DNA of 64,000 bases, taken from Spinacia oleracea (taxonomy: Eukaryota > Streptophyta > Magnoliopsida > Caryophyllales > Amaranthaceae). Below the pieces are notes generated by a model. The model saw only the letters and a program-made list of their open reading frames with translations. It ran no database searches and was not told the DNA's origin. The stretch lies in NCBI RefSeq assembly GCF_020520425.1, contig NC_079488.1, positions 8,781,747-8,845,746 on the forward strand, given 5' to 3'. Made by a program: the position numbers and the translations under genes. Positions 30,056-40,377 of the stretch are shown here, one piece after another; the first letter of the stretch is position 1, and each line of letters starts with the position of its first letter.

Positions 30056-31197
30056 GGAAAATTTGTAATTATTAATCCAACCTTTGCCCGATTTTCTTTA
30101 ATTAAGCCTACCTATGCGATATTTCTAAATAATCCAACCTTTATGACCCAACTACTATTATTAAGCCTAACAAGTTACTAACCTGCTATAGGCGGTATTT
30201 ACCTTTACGTGGCATATAACAATTATAATTTTTTTTCCCCTTATTTTCTTTAATTGCTATTTAAATATTCGTTCCTCTCTCCTCTGCGATTTTCTGCTTC
30301 ATCTCTGCACTCCTCTCCATTATTTCTCTTCTACCTCTTCTCCACCATTGTCGATCCCTCATACGGTCATACCTCTCCATTCGAAGTTCATAAAAAATAA
30401 TCAGCAATTGCTATGACTGGGGTAAAGCAATTGCCTGTTGGATCTGGATCTTTTTCAAATTCAAGGTTTTTTTTTCTTTCTAAATTTTCAACAAGACCAC
30501 AATAACCAACATCCCACAACATAAAAAAAACTATATTATTGCAACAGCTCGGGTTTTTACGAACTGACCATCAAGGAAGCCCAAAATTCAAAATTTACCA
30601 AAAAAGGAACAAAAACGCTAAGGTTCCTAAGTTCACCTTCAATTGTACGATTTTGGAGATGAAATTTGAATGCGCGTGGATGAAGTCACCTATTTCCACA
30701 AGAAAATCGCTGATGATGTCATGAACCAGTATAATTGTGGTTGAAGCAGCAGTAATGGAGGAGAGAGGAATTGAAACACGGTACAGAGAAGAGAAGAGAA
30801 GGATTAAGGGTTTTTTGAAAAAAAAATGAAATCCTTGTTTAGGTGGCAAGTGATGATGACGTGTCCAATATTTTAGGAGGGAAACCAACTTTAGGTTGTC
30901 AACGTTTTTAACGTTGACTTTGTAGCAGATAATTGGCCATCTAGGCTTAATAATAGTAGTTGGGTCATAAAGGTTGGATTATTTAGAAATATCGCATAGG
31001 TAAGCTTAATTAAAGAAAATCGGGCAAAAGTTGGATTAATAATTACAAATTTTCCTTGACTTTGTAGCAGGTAACCGGTCATCCAGGCTTAATAATAGTA
31101 GTTGGGTCATAAAAGTTGGATTATTTAGAAATATCGCATAGGTAAGCTTAATTAAAGAAAACCGGGCAAAAGTTGGATTAATAATTACAAATTTTCC
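30056..31197. mobile_element. non-autonomous MULE (MULE-3) inside the LINE
   Basis: 1142 bp. Long inverted ends start GGAAAATTTGTAATTATTAA, and a perfect 9-bp target duplication TTCAAAGAA flanks it (30047-30055 and 31198-31206). The right terminal repeat is present twice in tandem (about 30930-31058 and 31081-31197). The interior looks like the 5' leader of a gene but no transposase is present. The LINE frame being continuous across the site is strong support for the boundaries. Confidence 0.9.
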
Positions 31198-31206
31198 TTC
31201 AAAGAA

Positions 31207-31815
31207 TGGGAGTTCAGGCTCCTTTTAGATTCTCACCAACTTAAAGGTACCCCTTTCACTTCTTCTTCCCCCCCAAGCATCCCTACAACCACCTCCCCAA
31301 CCATTTTGGTTAGGTGGTTCCCGCCCCCTATGGGCGCTTTCAAGCTCAATTTTGACGGATCGTGCAAATCTTCTTCAGCAGCAGCAGACATCATCATCAG
31401 AGATAGTAATGGTAATCCGGTCATTGCGAAAGCCTTTAACCTAGGAAAAACGCAAGTCTTTATGGCTGTAGCTTTGGCTCTTCACAAAGGTATCCAAGAG
31501 GCAGTCAGTCTAGGCATTCAGAACGTCCATATTGAAGGTGATAACCTTCTTGTCATCAACTCTCTGAAAGGAGTATGGAAAGTCCCATGGAAGCTTCAAA
31601 ATATCATTCAAGATATCAAGACCCTCCTCCAGCAGTGTAGGAACGTGCGTATACAACATGTTTTTAGGGAGGCAAACAGAGCAGCGGATTGGATTGCTAA
31701 TGTAGGACATCTCATTACTGAGCCCATGTGTATTAACCCTAGTTCTAGCCCGTCTTTACAAGAAATTGTAAACAGTGATAACTTAGGTGTTACCCTCGTG
31801 CGGAGGGGCTCCTAG
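31207..31815 (+). pseudogene. LINE pol fragment: RNase H domain
   Basis: Continues the zf-RVT frame (NAFKE-WEFRLLLDS). It carries a plant-type RNase H with KLNFDGSCK, IIRDSNGNPV, ALALHKGIQEA, HIEGDNLLVIN and REANRAADWIA, matching the Asp-Glu-Asp-Asp acidic pattern of the RVT_3 family, and stops at 31815, just before the A tail. Confidence 0.85.
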
Positions 31816-32599
31816 GTTTTTCTCCTTACCTGTTTATAAAAAAAAAAAAAAAAAAACATACCTAAACTAAAAAAGTACCTCATCTAAAATTATAAAATAA
31901 AATAACATGTCTAAACTATTGAAATAACATACCTAAACTAAAAAAAATACCTCCTCTGAAATTATTAAAAAAAAAAAGTAACAAGTCTAAACTATAGAAG
32001 TAACATACCTAAACTAAGAAGGTATCTCCCCGAAAACTACTCTGTTAAAAAAAGTAACATGTATAAACTATAGAAGTAACATACCTAAACTAAAAAAGTA
32101 CTTTCTCTAAAATTATACATAAAAAAAAGTAACATGTCTAAACTATAGAAATAACATACCTAAACTAAGAAGGTATCTCCCCTAAAACTACTCCGTATAA
32201 AAAAAGTAACATGTATAAACTATAGAAGTAACATACCTAAACTAAAAAAAGTACCTCCTCTAAAATTATAAAAAAAAAGTACTCCGTAACATGTCTAAAC
32301 TATAGAAATAACATACCTAAATTCGCAAGTGTGAACTGGTCTCACCATCAGTTGATGGTGAGTACAGTCTCATATAAGAATTTGGGTATTTCCATACATT
32401 TCGTTTTTTTTTATTTTTCTATTTAAATTACCAAACAAGCTAAAATAAGGATTTTCCGATTTACACAATTCTACACTTTTCTTCATTTGAGCTCCCAAAC
32501 ACACTTAAAGCAATTCCTCATAAATTTCATTTATGGATTAAGATCACTAACCACGGTGTAGCAAATTAAGAAATTAATCCTACATTTGCGAAATAAGTA

Positions 32600-32858
32600 C
32601 TCCCTTTGTTTTTAAATATTAGTCCTGTTTTGACTTTTTAACTCATTTCAACTCAATATTTAAACGTAAATATCTCCAAAAACGTATGTTAGAAACATAT
32701 AAAAATTTGATATTGTTAAACTACACATTAAGACGAACAAAATAAGATCTCACATGAATATATTTTGAAGTACATACTGGAAAGAAATTTGGAGATTATC
32801 TTTAATTGTAAATAGTGTCAAGATTCCAAAAAGGACTAATATTCAAGAATAGAGGGAG
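32600..32858. mobile_element. Stowaway MITE, family A copy 1
   Basis: CTCCCTTTGTTTTTAAATA ... GAATAGAGGGAG with TA on both sides. The interior (TTTTGACTTTTTAACTC, ACATTAAGACGAACAAAA) is shared with the copies at 34276 and 62156. Confidence 0.9.
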
Positions 32859-33137
32859 TATCATGATCTCGATTTAATTATGCACAAAATACAATAATAC
32901 AAAAACTTGTATTGGATCAAATAGTAACACTTTTTAATCAAATAATTATTCAATGTAATCAAATAGTTATATTCTACCGATATTAGTTACTAATCAAATA
33001 GTTATACGAGTACTTTTAAATCAGATAATTATCTTTTTAATGTTGACATCATCGGTCTTATGCATATTATGATCTTAAAGGAAAAATACTTATATAGGAC
33101 CAAATAGTTATTCAATGCACGTGATCAAATAGTTATA

Positions 33138-33464
33138 CTCCCTCCGTCCCGGAATACTCGACCCGGTTTGACCGGCACAGAGTTTAAGGGACTTGAATTG
33201 ACTTATTTAATTTAATAGGTAGTAATTGATAGTGGGGTATTATTTTAATGTAGTTAGTGGGAGGTGGGTTAAGAGGTGGGGTTGGGGAGAGTAGGGGTTG
33301 AATTTTTAATTATTTTTTGTATGGAGTAGGGGGTAGGTGGGTTAATAGGGGTGGAGTGAGAAATAATATAATATTGTTAGAATATTTCCATTTTTAGAAA
33401 CAGGTCAAGTATTAAGGGACGACCCGATAAGGAAAACAGGTCAAGTATTCCGGGACGGAGGGAG
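33138..33464. mobile_element. Stowaway-type MITE, family B
   Basis: 327 bp. CTCCCTCCGTCCCGGAATAC ... GTATTCCGGGACGGAGGGAG, with TA at 33136 and 33465. The inside has TAGTGGGAGGTGGG-like runs. Confidence 0.88.
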
Positions 33465-33708
33465 TATTCTACTAATGTTAATTATTCTCTCTAATCAAGT
33501 TATATTTTTTTAATCAAATAGTTATAATTTCTAGTCACATGGTTATCTTTTTTTAATACTGACATCAAAGATTTCACGCATATAACGATGTCATAAAAGA
33601 AATACTCATTAAATAAATAGTGTACTCGGTATTAGGTGTTCTTAACAAACGTTACAACATATGCATTTTCATTTATATTTAACAGGTTATGATTCTTTAT
33701 CTTAAACT

Positions 33709-34146
33709 CAGGCCCGGTGCGTTGCTAACCACCTCCTCCCCTTCTCTGACTGGTCATTGAATTATTGTGCATGTTGTTATAGACTGATGTAGTGAATTTT
33801 GGGTTTTTATTTTATTTTCTTATCGCAATCTTTTTTTTTTATTATTATTAATTTTTTATTTTTTATGATTATTTGTTCAATATTAGTTCATTGGTTGTCA
33901 TACATATCAAGATATTCTATTATTTCGATATTACTTATTTCAATTTTATATTAAGTGTTGAATTATATCGAAATAATTTTGAAAAAGTTTTTGATCTATC
34001 AGATGAAGTTGTATCAATAATCAATGTACTTGATAGTATAAAGAGATAAATTGTAATTATAATTGGATTTTTTTATTGTTAAATTATTAATAAGGCCTCG
34101 TTTTAATAATTAGCACAGGGCCTCCAAAATCTTTGAGACGGCCCTG
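33709..34146. mobile_element. hAT MITE with 8-bp target duplication CTTAAACT
   Basis: 438 bp. The left end is CAGGCCCGGTGC, the right end GAGACGGCCCTG. Perfect CTTAAACT copies flank it (33701-33708 and 34147-34154). It shares the GGGCCTCCAAA...GACGGCCCTG end with the element at 57420. Confidence 0.88.
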
Positions 34147-34275
34147 CTTAAACTTTGCTGTTGATACAGATTAAAAATAAAAAGAGTGCGAAAATATGTG
34201 ATCTTGTGAATGAATCATACTATGTATGCAATACCAATAAAACATGAATTAGTATATATATACCAAAAAAATGTA

Positions 34276-34534
34276 CTCCCTCCGTTCTTAAATATTGTCA
34301 TATTTTGACTTTTTAACTCGTTTTAACTCAATATTTAAATGTAAATATCTCCAAATACGTATGTTAGAAAAAATATAAAAATTCGATATTGTTAAATTAC
34401 ACATTAAGACAAACAAAATTAGATGTCACATGAATATGTTTTGAAGTACGCATTAGAAAGAAATTAGAAGATTCTCTTCAATTGTGAATAGTGTCAAGAT
34501 TTCAAAATGGACTAATAATTGAGAACAGGAGGAG
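34276..34534. mobile_element. Stowaway MITE, family A copy 2
   Basis: CTCCCTCCGTTCTTAAATA ... GAACAGGAGGAG with TA on both sides. Close relative of 32600-32858. Confidence 0.9.
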
Positions 34535-34729
34535 TAATATAATATCAATGATGTATTAGCATAGTATTATTATTTTATTTTATGTGCGCGAATGAGCCAC
34601 ATAGGCAAATAAATTACAAATGGGGCGGGAAAATTCGACCTTTGAGTTATTATATACAATTGGAATTTAGCACTAATGGTATATACAACTCATTAATACA
34701 GGAAAACTGATAATCAGGGCCAGTATACT

Positions 34730-34891
34730 CAGTTGCGGAGCCACAGGGGTTGAAGGGGTGCTTGACCCCACTTGATGTCATTTTATTTATAGTTAAATTT
34801 TCAATTTTTTTTTTAAATATATAATTTTAGTGAAAATTTTATCAATTTTTAAATAGTGACCCCGCTATTTCGAATTTCTGGATCTGCTACT
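34730..34891. mobile_element. small hAT-like element in duplication copy 2
   Basis: Absent from the equivalent place in copy 1 (24538). Left end CAGTTGCGGAGCC, right end GGATCTGCTACT, an imperfect inverted pair. Flanking AGTATACT and ATTGTACT agree at 6 of 8 bases, a decayed duplication. Confidence 0.6.
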
Positions 34892-35296
34892 ATTGTACTT
34901 TAATAATAGCAGTGTCATTAGTTGAGTTAGCTTGTGGGCTCTAAATGAGCTGTAGTCTAGAAATAGATACTACCACTGTAATACATTACATTTGTGATCT
35001 AGGCCCATGAGGCCATGAGTGCACCTGCTTTCATTAAATAGATGTGTCCAAGTGTTAATTGCCAAAAACATTAATTTCAGTTGTTTTTATATTGAGTGAG
35101 TTTTTTCGTTCTTTGCATATTATGACCTTGTTGTGTTTGTGTTTAGGCGTAGCTTGTTAGTGGCAGATGATTTGATGGGTTACAATTCATATACTCCACA
35201 CACTTCACTAGTAGACTGGACCGGTAACATAACCTGAATCGGACCAAATGGAGTTGACAAAAACTAACCTATATAGTAATCGGTTTGCCTGTGATG

Positions 35297-35599
35297 GTCA
35301 GAGTGCTTTGACATCAGATTGTGTGGCGCAACCTTATGCGGAAAGTGTCTCGAGGCTTGAGGGGCACAAGCGGGTGCTTGACTCAGGAAGCCACTCTTGC
35401 TTATTGGTCACAAGAGCAAGGGTCGATCAGGACGTTTGTGTGTGCACAACAGGAACAAGCGGGACTGACAACGGGAATATGTTTGTTTTGTGAAAACTTT
35501 GTTGAGTCTAGAAAAGATTAAAAATAAGCGACAATACAATATCTATAAAGACTTACACCAACGTAAATAATTTTAGCAATTGCAACTTCTAACGAGATA
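35297..35599. other. unidentified insertion in duplication copy 2
   Basis: About 300 bp missing from copy 1, more GC-rich than its surroundings (e.g. TGTGGCGCAACCTTATGCGG). Two overlapping short frames cross it but neither resembles a protein I know. It may be a fragment of a larger element. Confidence 0.45.
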
Positions 35600-37355
35600 C
35601 TAGTGGTGAACTCGCGTTTTCATTTACAAACTTTTCCATATTTTATGACCCCGACAGCTCAGGCTATACTCCGTAAGTTTAGTAAAGTCTGGCACTTCGT
35701 ATTGAATTATGTTTAAGATGCATGACTGAAGATGTGACTCAAAACCAGGGTAAAACATTGGTATGTGACTATGTGTAAGAAACTTTAATCCGTATCTAAC
35801 TACAAACATCGGGCAATTGAGGTTTTTCATGAGGTTAGTTTCATAATTTTGAGGTTTGTGTACAAACTTTATTATTGCTAGCCTAAGTTTTTTCAAAAGA
35901 GGTTATTAAAAACAAATCTCATTGTATCTAATAAAGTTAAAAAATTATTTTTTAATTTTTATGTGAGTTGAATCTCTATTATATAAGCCAAGAGCCGAGG
36001 GCTTTTTCGTAACTTAACTTTTCGTGTCCCCAGCCAAAATTACCAAAACACCCTTGAAGTCGTTGATGCTGCTCGCTGACCCCCTATCTCTTGCACTCTT
36101 TTCTCTCTCCTCGCATTTCAGAGGCGATTTGTGTCCTCTCTCCCCTCTCGCACGTTTCTCTCTCCTCGCGTCTCCATTGTCGTCGTTTTAGGGTTACATT
36201 TCCTCGCCGAATCGCGTCCCAAATCAGCATTCAGGTAGTTTTTTTGCGATTTTTTTTCATCTCTCTGTCTTTAGCTGAATTGGTTTTCAAGGTTTTGTAT
36301 TTTCCAATAATCGGAACCCACCGTTCACCAAAGTTGTCCGATAATTGGGTGTTTTTGTTGGTTCTTTTTGGTAATTTGTTTGATTTTGATGGAGTTTGTT
36401 GTATTGAATGGAGAAATTTCAGAAATTTGGGTTGATTTGGATCATGATGGTCGATTGGTGGTGCCGAAGCCCGTCACTTTTTTTCAAGGATCTGGCTTGA
36501 ATAAACAAGTTCTTGCCCAGGTTTTGCTCCTTTTCACTACTACCTTTTTAAGGTTTAATATTGTATGTTTGATAAGATGTAATTTCCAGGGCATTTATGT
36601 GAATTGGGATTGTTTGTTCATAAAGTGATGCTGAATTTTCGTTGTTTTACTAAGGATTCCAAGTTATTATTCAAAACTTGGATCTTAGTTGTTTTTAGAA
36701 TTTGATTAAAATGTGTAAGATTGTGATTGTGTTCTGATTGGCAGGTAATTATTAAATTCTTTTTTTGTTGATCTGATTTCGAAATTTTCATATAATACTT
36801 CAATTGATTGATTTCAATTGATTTTGGATTAAATTACATTAATTAGCTAGACATAAATTCAATCTCAATTTTGTAACTTAAATTTGATTTGGAGTTAACC
36901 TTTCTGTCTATTTCCTCCAACTTTAAGATTTTTCGGTTTAAATTTGATTGATTAGTCCAAAGTACACCTAATATTTGTAGTTTGATTGATTTGGTTATGT
37001 GTCGATAGCTTGATTGAGTTTGTAGTTCACATTTGTGATGTTTTGGTGATTGGGGTATTAATTTTATGCATCTGAAATAATTGTAGAATGCTAAATTTGA
37101 TTTTTCTGTCTTGGGTAACCTGTCTCACGACTCTGGTGGTTGTCAAGCTCTTAGTAGTAGGTTGGGAGAAGACGGCTTCATATTGAAGTGGTGTAGGATA
37201 ATGAGAAGTTAGTTCAAGACTTTCATGTGTAATTGTTTCTGCTTGATTATTTTGAATTAGGAGTGAGTTATCGTCTTACTTTTGTTGTCTGATCTGGCTG
37301 AGTGGATGAAATTTATTATCACAATTAATTAATATCATTATATTGTTTTGTTTAG

Positions 37356-37427
37356 GTACCCATTATGGTGCCAATCTGCGTAAGCAGATTAAGAAGATGG
37401 AGGTGAGTCAACACAACAAGTACTTTT
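37356..37427 (+). pseudogene. RPL37A: captured exon fragment of ribosomal protein eL43 (L37a)
   Basis: After a TTTAG acceptor the frame reads [23 protein letters not shown], the conserved second-exon sequence of the 60S subunit protein eL43. After KYF the match stops: the zinc-finger Cys pairs of the real protein are absent and a stop follows at about 37459. It is a partial copy carried by the Helitron and cannot make a ribosomal protein. Confidence 0.75.
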
Positions 37428-37580
37428 ATGCGTGGAAATGCTTCTTCTGCTCTATGTTCTGAGGTATTAGGAGTACTTAGTTTGATTCAAATTCATCCCT
37501 TTCAAATATTTCCTTCACATTGTAGTTTAATGTTTATGACAATGTCACTTAATAGAGATATCTTTTGGTCTAATTGTCAG

Positions 37581-38362
37581 TATTTCAACAGCAAACCCTA
37601 TGCGTGCGATCCATCAACTTTTCCAATATATCCACCTAACAAAGAAATTGATGCAAAAGGTCGTGATGATGCTAGAAGGTAATGTTTTCTTCTTAATTTC
37701 ACCCTTTGATAAGGAGTTAGACAGTACTCTTAAACATTCAACTATGATATATGCCTTTAAAGCTCCCTTTTTTGGGCCGTTTGTTTTTATTTTTCCCTTA
37801 ATTTTTAGTTTGAGTTATAAATTTGAGGAATTATTTGATTTTAGTTGATCATTTTATTATGCAGTAATACTTCAGAGATGAACGATTTGAAAGCTGGGGC
37901 AGAGCTGCTTGATATTATTCTTTCAAAGGTTAATTCTTTTATGATAATCTTTATTTATTTCCTTTATTTTCTGTGTGATTATTTTTAAAATATTGATAAT
38001 TATTAAAATATCAGGCTTTACTATGATTATTATTGAAATTGTATGGTCTGATTCAATGCAATTCAATGTTGTTATACCAAAAATGTTGGCTATGATGAAT
38101 AAAAGGCCGGACTTACGGCTGCCCCCTTAATTGGGTTTGGTAGTGATGATTAAGTCTGAGTATATGTTTTCTATGCCAGATTTATTTTGGTTTTCGATGT
38201 CGATTTTTTATTTTGAATTCTTGGATTAATGATTAGGATTATTTAATAAACCCTTTCATGAATAGCTTCAGCATAATTTGAGAGAGGGGAAACATACTTG
38301 GGTTGCACCAATACGGATTTCCGGCTACTCTTGCTTTCCTCATTGTCTATTTGGGTTTTCAG
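37581..38362 (+). pseudogene. three captured exons of an unidentified gene
   Basis: Exons 37581-37678, 37865-37928 and 38266-38362 each have AG acceptors and GT donors and join in one open phase. The peptides are KPYACDPSTFPIYPPNKEID, then EMNDLKAGAELLDIILSK, then LREGKHTWVAPIRISGY. The codon pattern and phase conservation show it came from a real gene. I do not recognise the family. It sits in the Helitron with the eL43 fragment, in the same orientation. Confidence 0.6.
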
Positions 38363-39675
38363 GTATGTACGCCGACTTCTCTTTAATTACTAAAATTCAG
38401 TCACTTCATATTTGAATTTTTGAATTAATTTGTGATTTTTTCTGATTTTGTGTGTGATTATTTTCTGGATTTATGAGTTAATTTATGGTTATTTCTGAAA
38501 TTTTTGAATTAACTTGTGATTTGAAATAAAGAGATACTTTAGACATTTATCAATTAGTGAGGAGAGACATATGCTAATACGTTGTATACCATTTGATTAT
38601 TTGAAGAAAAGAAGACAGACAAACTATATGCAATGCATTTCCTTGAACAAAACAATAAAGCAACCCTGCTTATGTATAGGTAACATCCATTTTCTACCAC
38701 GATTCACATCAATTAAAGTGAGATTAGTATTCAGCTTCCGTTTAACCAACAACGTGTTGTACTGTAATAGGAGTAACTCGATGCAATTAAGGTTTACAGT
38801 TAAGCTTTAACTTTAGGTCGCGATTCAGCATCTGATGTTGGGTATGACAATGAAATCAGTTCAGACCAATAGTCCATGCTACCATCCTTTTCAGATACTG
38901 TATTACCAACATACTTCACCTTCTATGATTTATTAGGTGAATCACATAGCATTTCAGGTGACGAATAAGATAAATCTATGGGTGATTTTCGGGTCGCATC
39001 TCTAACACTATCCTTCACAAGCATATTCTCAGCCGTATAATTTCATAATTTGGTGTTGCTAATCATGCATGCATCTCTATCTCTTTGCTATATGATAATC
39101 CAGATTTCCTTCTGTTTATTGGATGAGAATGTATTAGCTAATCAACCTATGCAGAATTTCGTTGAGCTAATCTCATGCATGTTTACTCAAATTTCTAGCC
39201 ACAAAGCTCTGTTGCTGCTGCTGCTGCTCACTCTGCTCTGCTGCTGCTTAATCTGCCCACTCTGCAAGAAAGCATGCAATTCTGGTTCAACCTGCATCAA
39301 GAACTTAGGAAGCATGCATTATGTTCTAGAGTAAATTATTTGCATATTCAATTATTTGTTAATCATGCTGTCATTTGGTTGATTGCAAGCTTTGCTCTGA
39401 AAAAAGTTGTAGAGTGTTTTTCGAAGAGTTTGAAGTTCATAAATAGGGTTAATGATGAAATTTTGGAATTTATATTTTGGTACTAAGATTTAGATTCTTT
39501 GTCATGTAAACGTATGATTACTCTGTTTCACTATTTAGATGTATAACCTTAATTTTTTAAAATACGAACTTTGTGAACATTTTTTTTTTTATTCTAATGT
39601 TTATATTTAGTGGATGTAATACAATTTTAAAGTTTTTATATAAATTCGCACGCATCGCGTGCATAAAATACTAGT

Positions 39676-39954
39676 GATATATGGATGAGCCCTTGGATAA
39701 ATTTTTAAATAAGCTTGTCTATTGTTAGCACAAGATTTGTTGAAAATGGGATTTGTAAAATAATGATTTGGCATAAATAAACCTTGATGAGGTTTGCACT
39801 ATTGCTATTGCCTCAAGAGTCTGTATAATGCCCACCCACCCACAGAGCACAGGGCCCCCCAAAAAATAAAGGCCCAAAGGGCCCCAAATTTGGTGTAGAA
39901 GAGTCTGCCATCAGTAGTATACGTATAACATCAATACCTGAAAACATAATATCA
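39676..39954. other. flank between the Helitron and MULE-1
   Basis: No gene. Part of the host segment of duplication copy 2. Confidence 0.5.
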
Positions 39955-39963
39955 TTAAATCTA

Positions 39964-40127
39964 GGAAATTTTGTGCAACACTACCTTTAAGTTTGGACGT
40001 TTTGTGAATTACTACCTTATAAAAAAGTTTTTTAATTTTGCTACCTTATAAGTTTGTTTAGTTTGAGTAACACTACCTTGTAACAGTTTCTGTCAAATTC
40101 CTCCGTTTGTGGGCCCCACCTCCAACG
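39964..40127 (+). repeat. left terminal inverted repeat of MULE-1
   Basis: 164 bp beginning GGAAATTTTGTGCAACACTA and ending CCCCACCTCCAACG. Likely transposase binding site and promoter for the transposase gene. Confidence 0.95.
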
Positions 40128-40377
40128 TTTCCCTCCATTTTCATAATTGAAATTACTCCTATGTCCCCCCATTTGCTTTCCCACCAACTTCTATCTTCTC
40201 CTTTCTCTTTCCTCTGTCATTTTTCTTTTCCTCTGCTTCACATTTATTCTTCTCTCCTTCAATCTCAACCACAAACCCTAAAGCCATAATTGATGATGCT
40301 ACACTTCTGAATCTTCTTCAAGTCAAGAGATTCTTCTCTTTATTACGCGCAGTGGTCCAAAAGGAGATCTTGGAAAG

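Larger units (their letters stand above)
29458..31855 (+). mobile_element. 5'-truncated LINE, interrupted by a MULE
   Basis: It ends in an A run (31838-31855). ACATACCTAAACTAAAAA occurs directly before it (29440-29457) and directly after the A run (31856-31873), an 18-bp target duplication, although the target is itself a repeat. The coding sequence is the 3' end of a LINE pol. Removing the MULE at 30056-31197 plus one 9-bp target copy restores an unbroken frame. Confidence 0.85.
29163..32375. mobile_element. unclassified element with hairpin ends and internal tandem repeats, interrupted by a LINE
   Basis: Near each end is a palindrome: GTCACACCATCAACTTGATG (29186) on the left and TCACCATCAGTTGATGGTGA (32342) on the right. 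The outer GTGAGACCAGTCACACC and GTGTGAACTGGTCTCAC are inverted relatives. Inside both arms (29235-29457 and 31856-32320) a unit of about 60-75 bp repeats: AAACTATAGAAGTAACATAC, CTAAACTAAAAAAGTACCTC, CTCTAAAATTATA. No transposase and no clear target duplication are visible, so the family is unknown. Confidence 0.5.
35973..39674 (+). mobile_element. non-autonomous Helitron with captured exons
   Basis: 3702 bp. It starts TCTCTATTATATAAGCC after a host A and ends in a stem-loop GCACGC-ATC-GCGTGC (39648-39662), an 8-base spacer, and CTAG followed by a host T. Those are the Helitron 5' TC, 3' hairpin and CTRR, inserted between A and T. No Rep/helicase is present. It contains several exon-like pieces with proper splice sites. 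Bases 36000-36240 look like a pyrimidine-rich 5' leader; a CTGCTG run lies near 39213. Confidence 0.88.

Noticed and set aside
29163-32375. CRISPR-like array because of regularly spaced repeats
   Set aside because: Plant nuclear context; the spacers are near-identical parts of a longer tandem unit and there are no cas genes.
35248-35521. Two overlapping ORFs in the unidentified insert
   Set aside because: Short, no homology that I recognise, and not continued on either side.
39213-39247. CTGCTG-rich stretch as a coding poly-Leu tract
   Set aside because: It is a simple repeat inside the Helitron with no supported exon around it.
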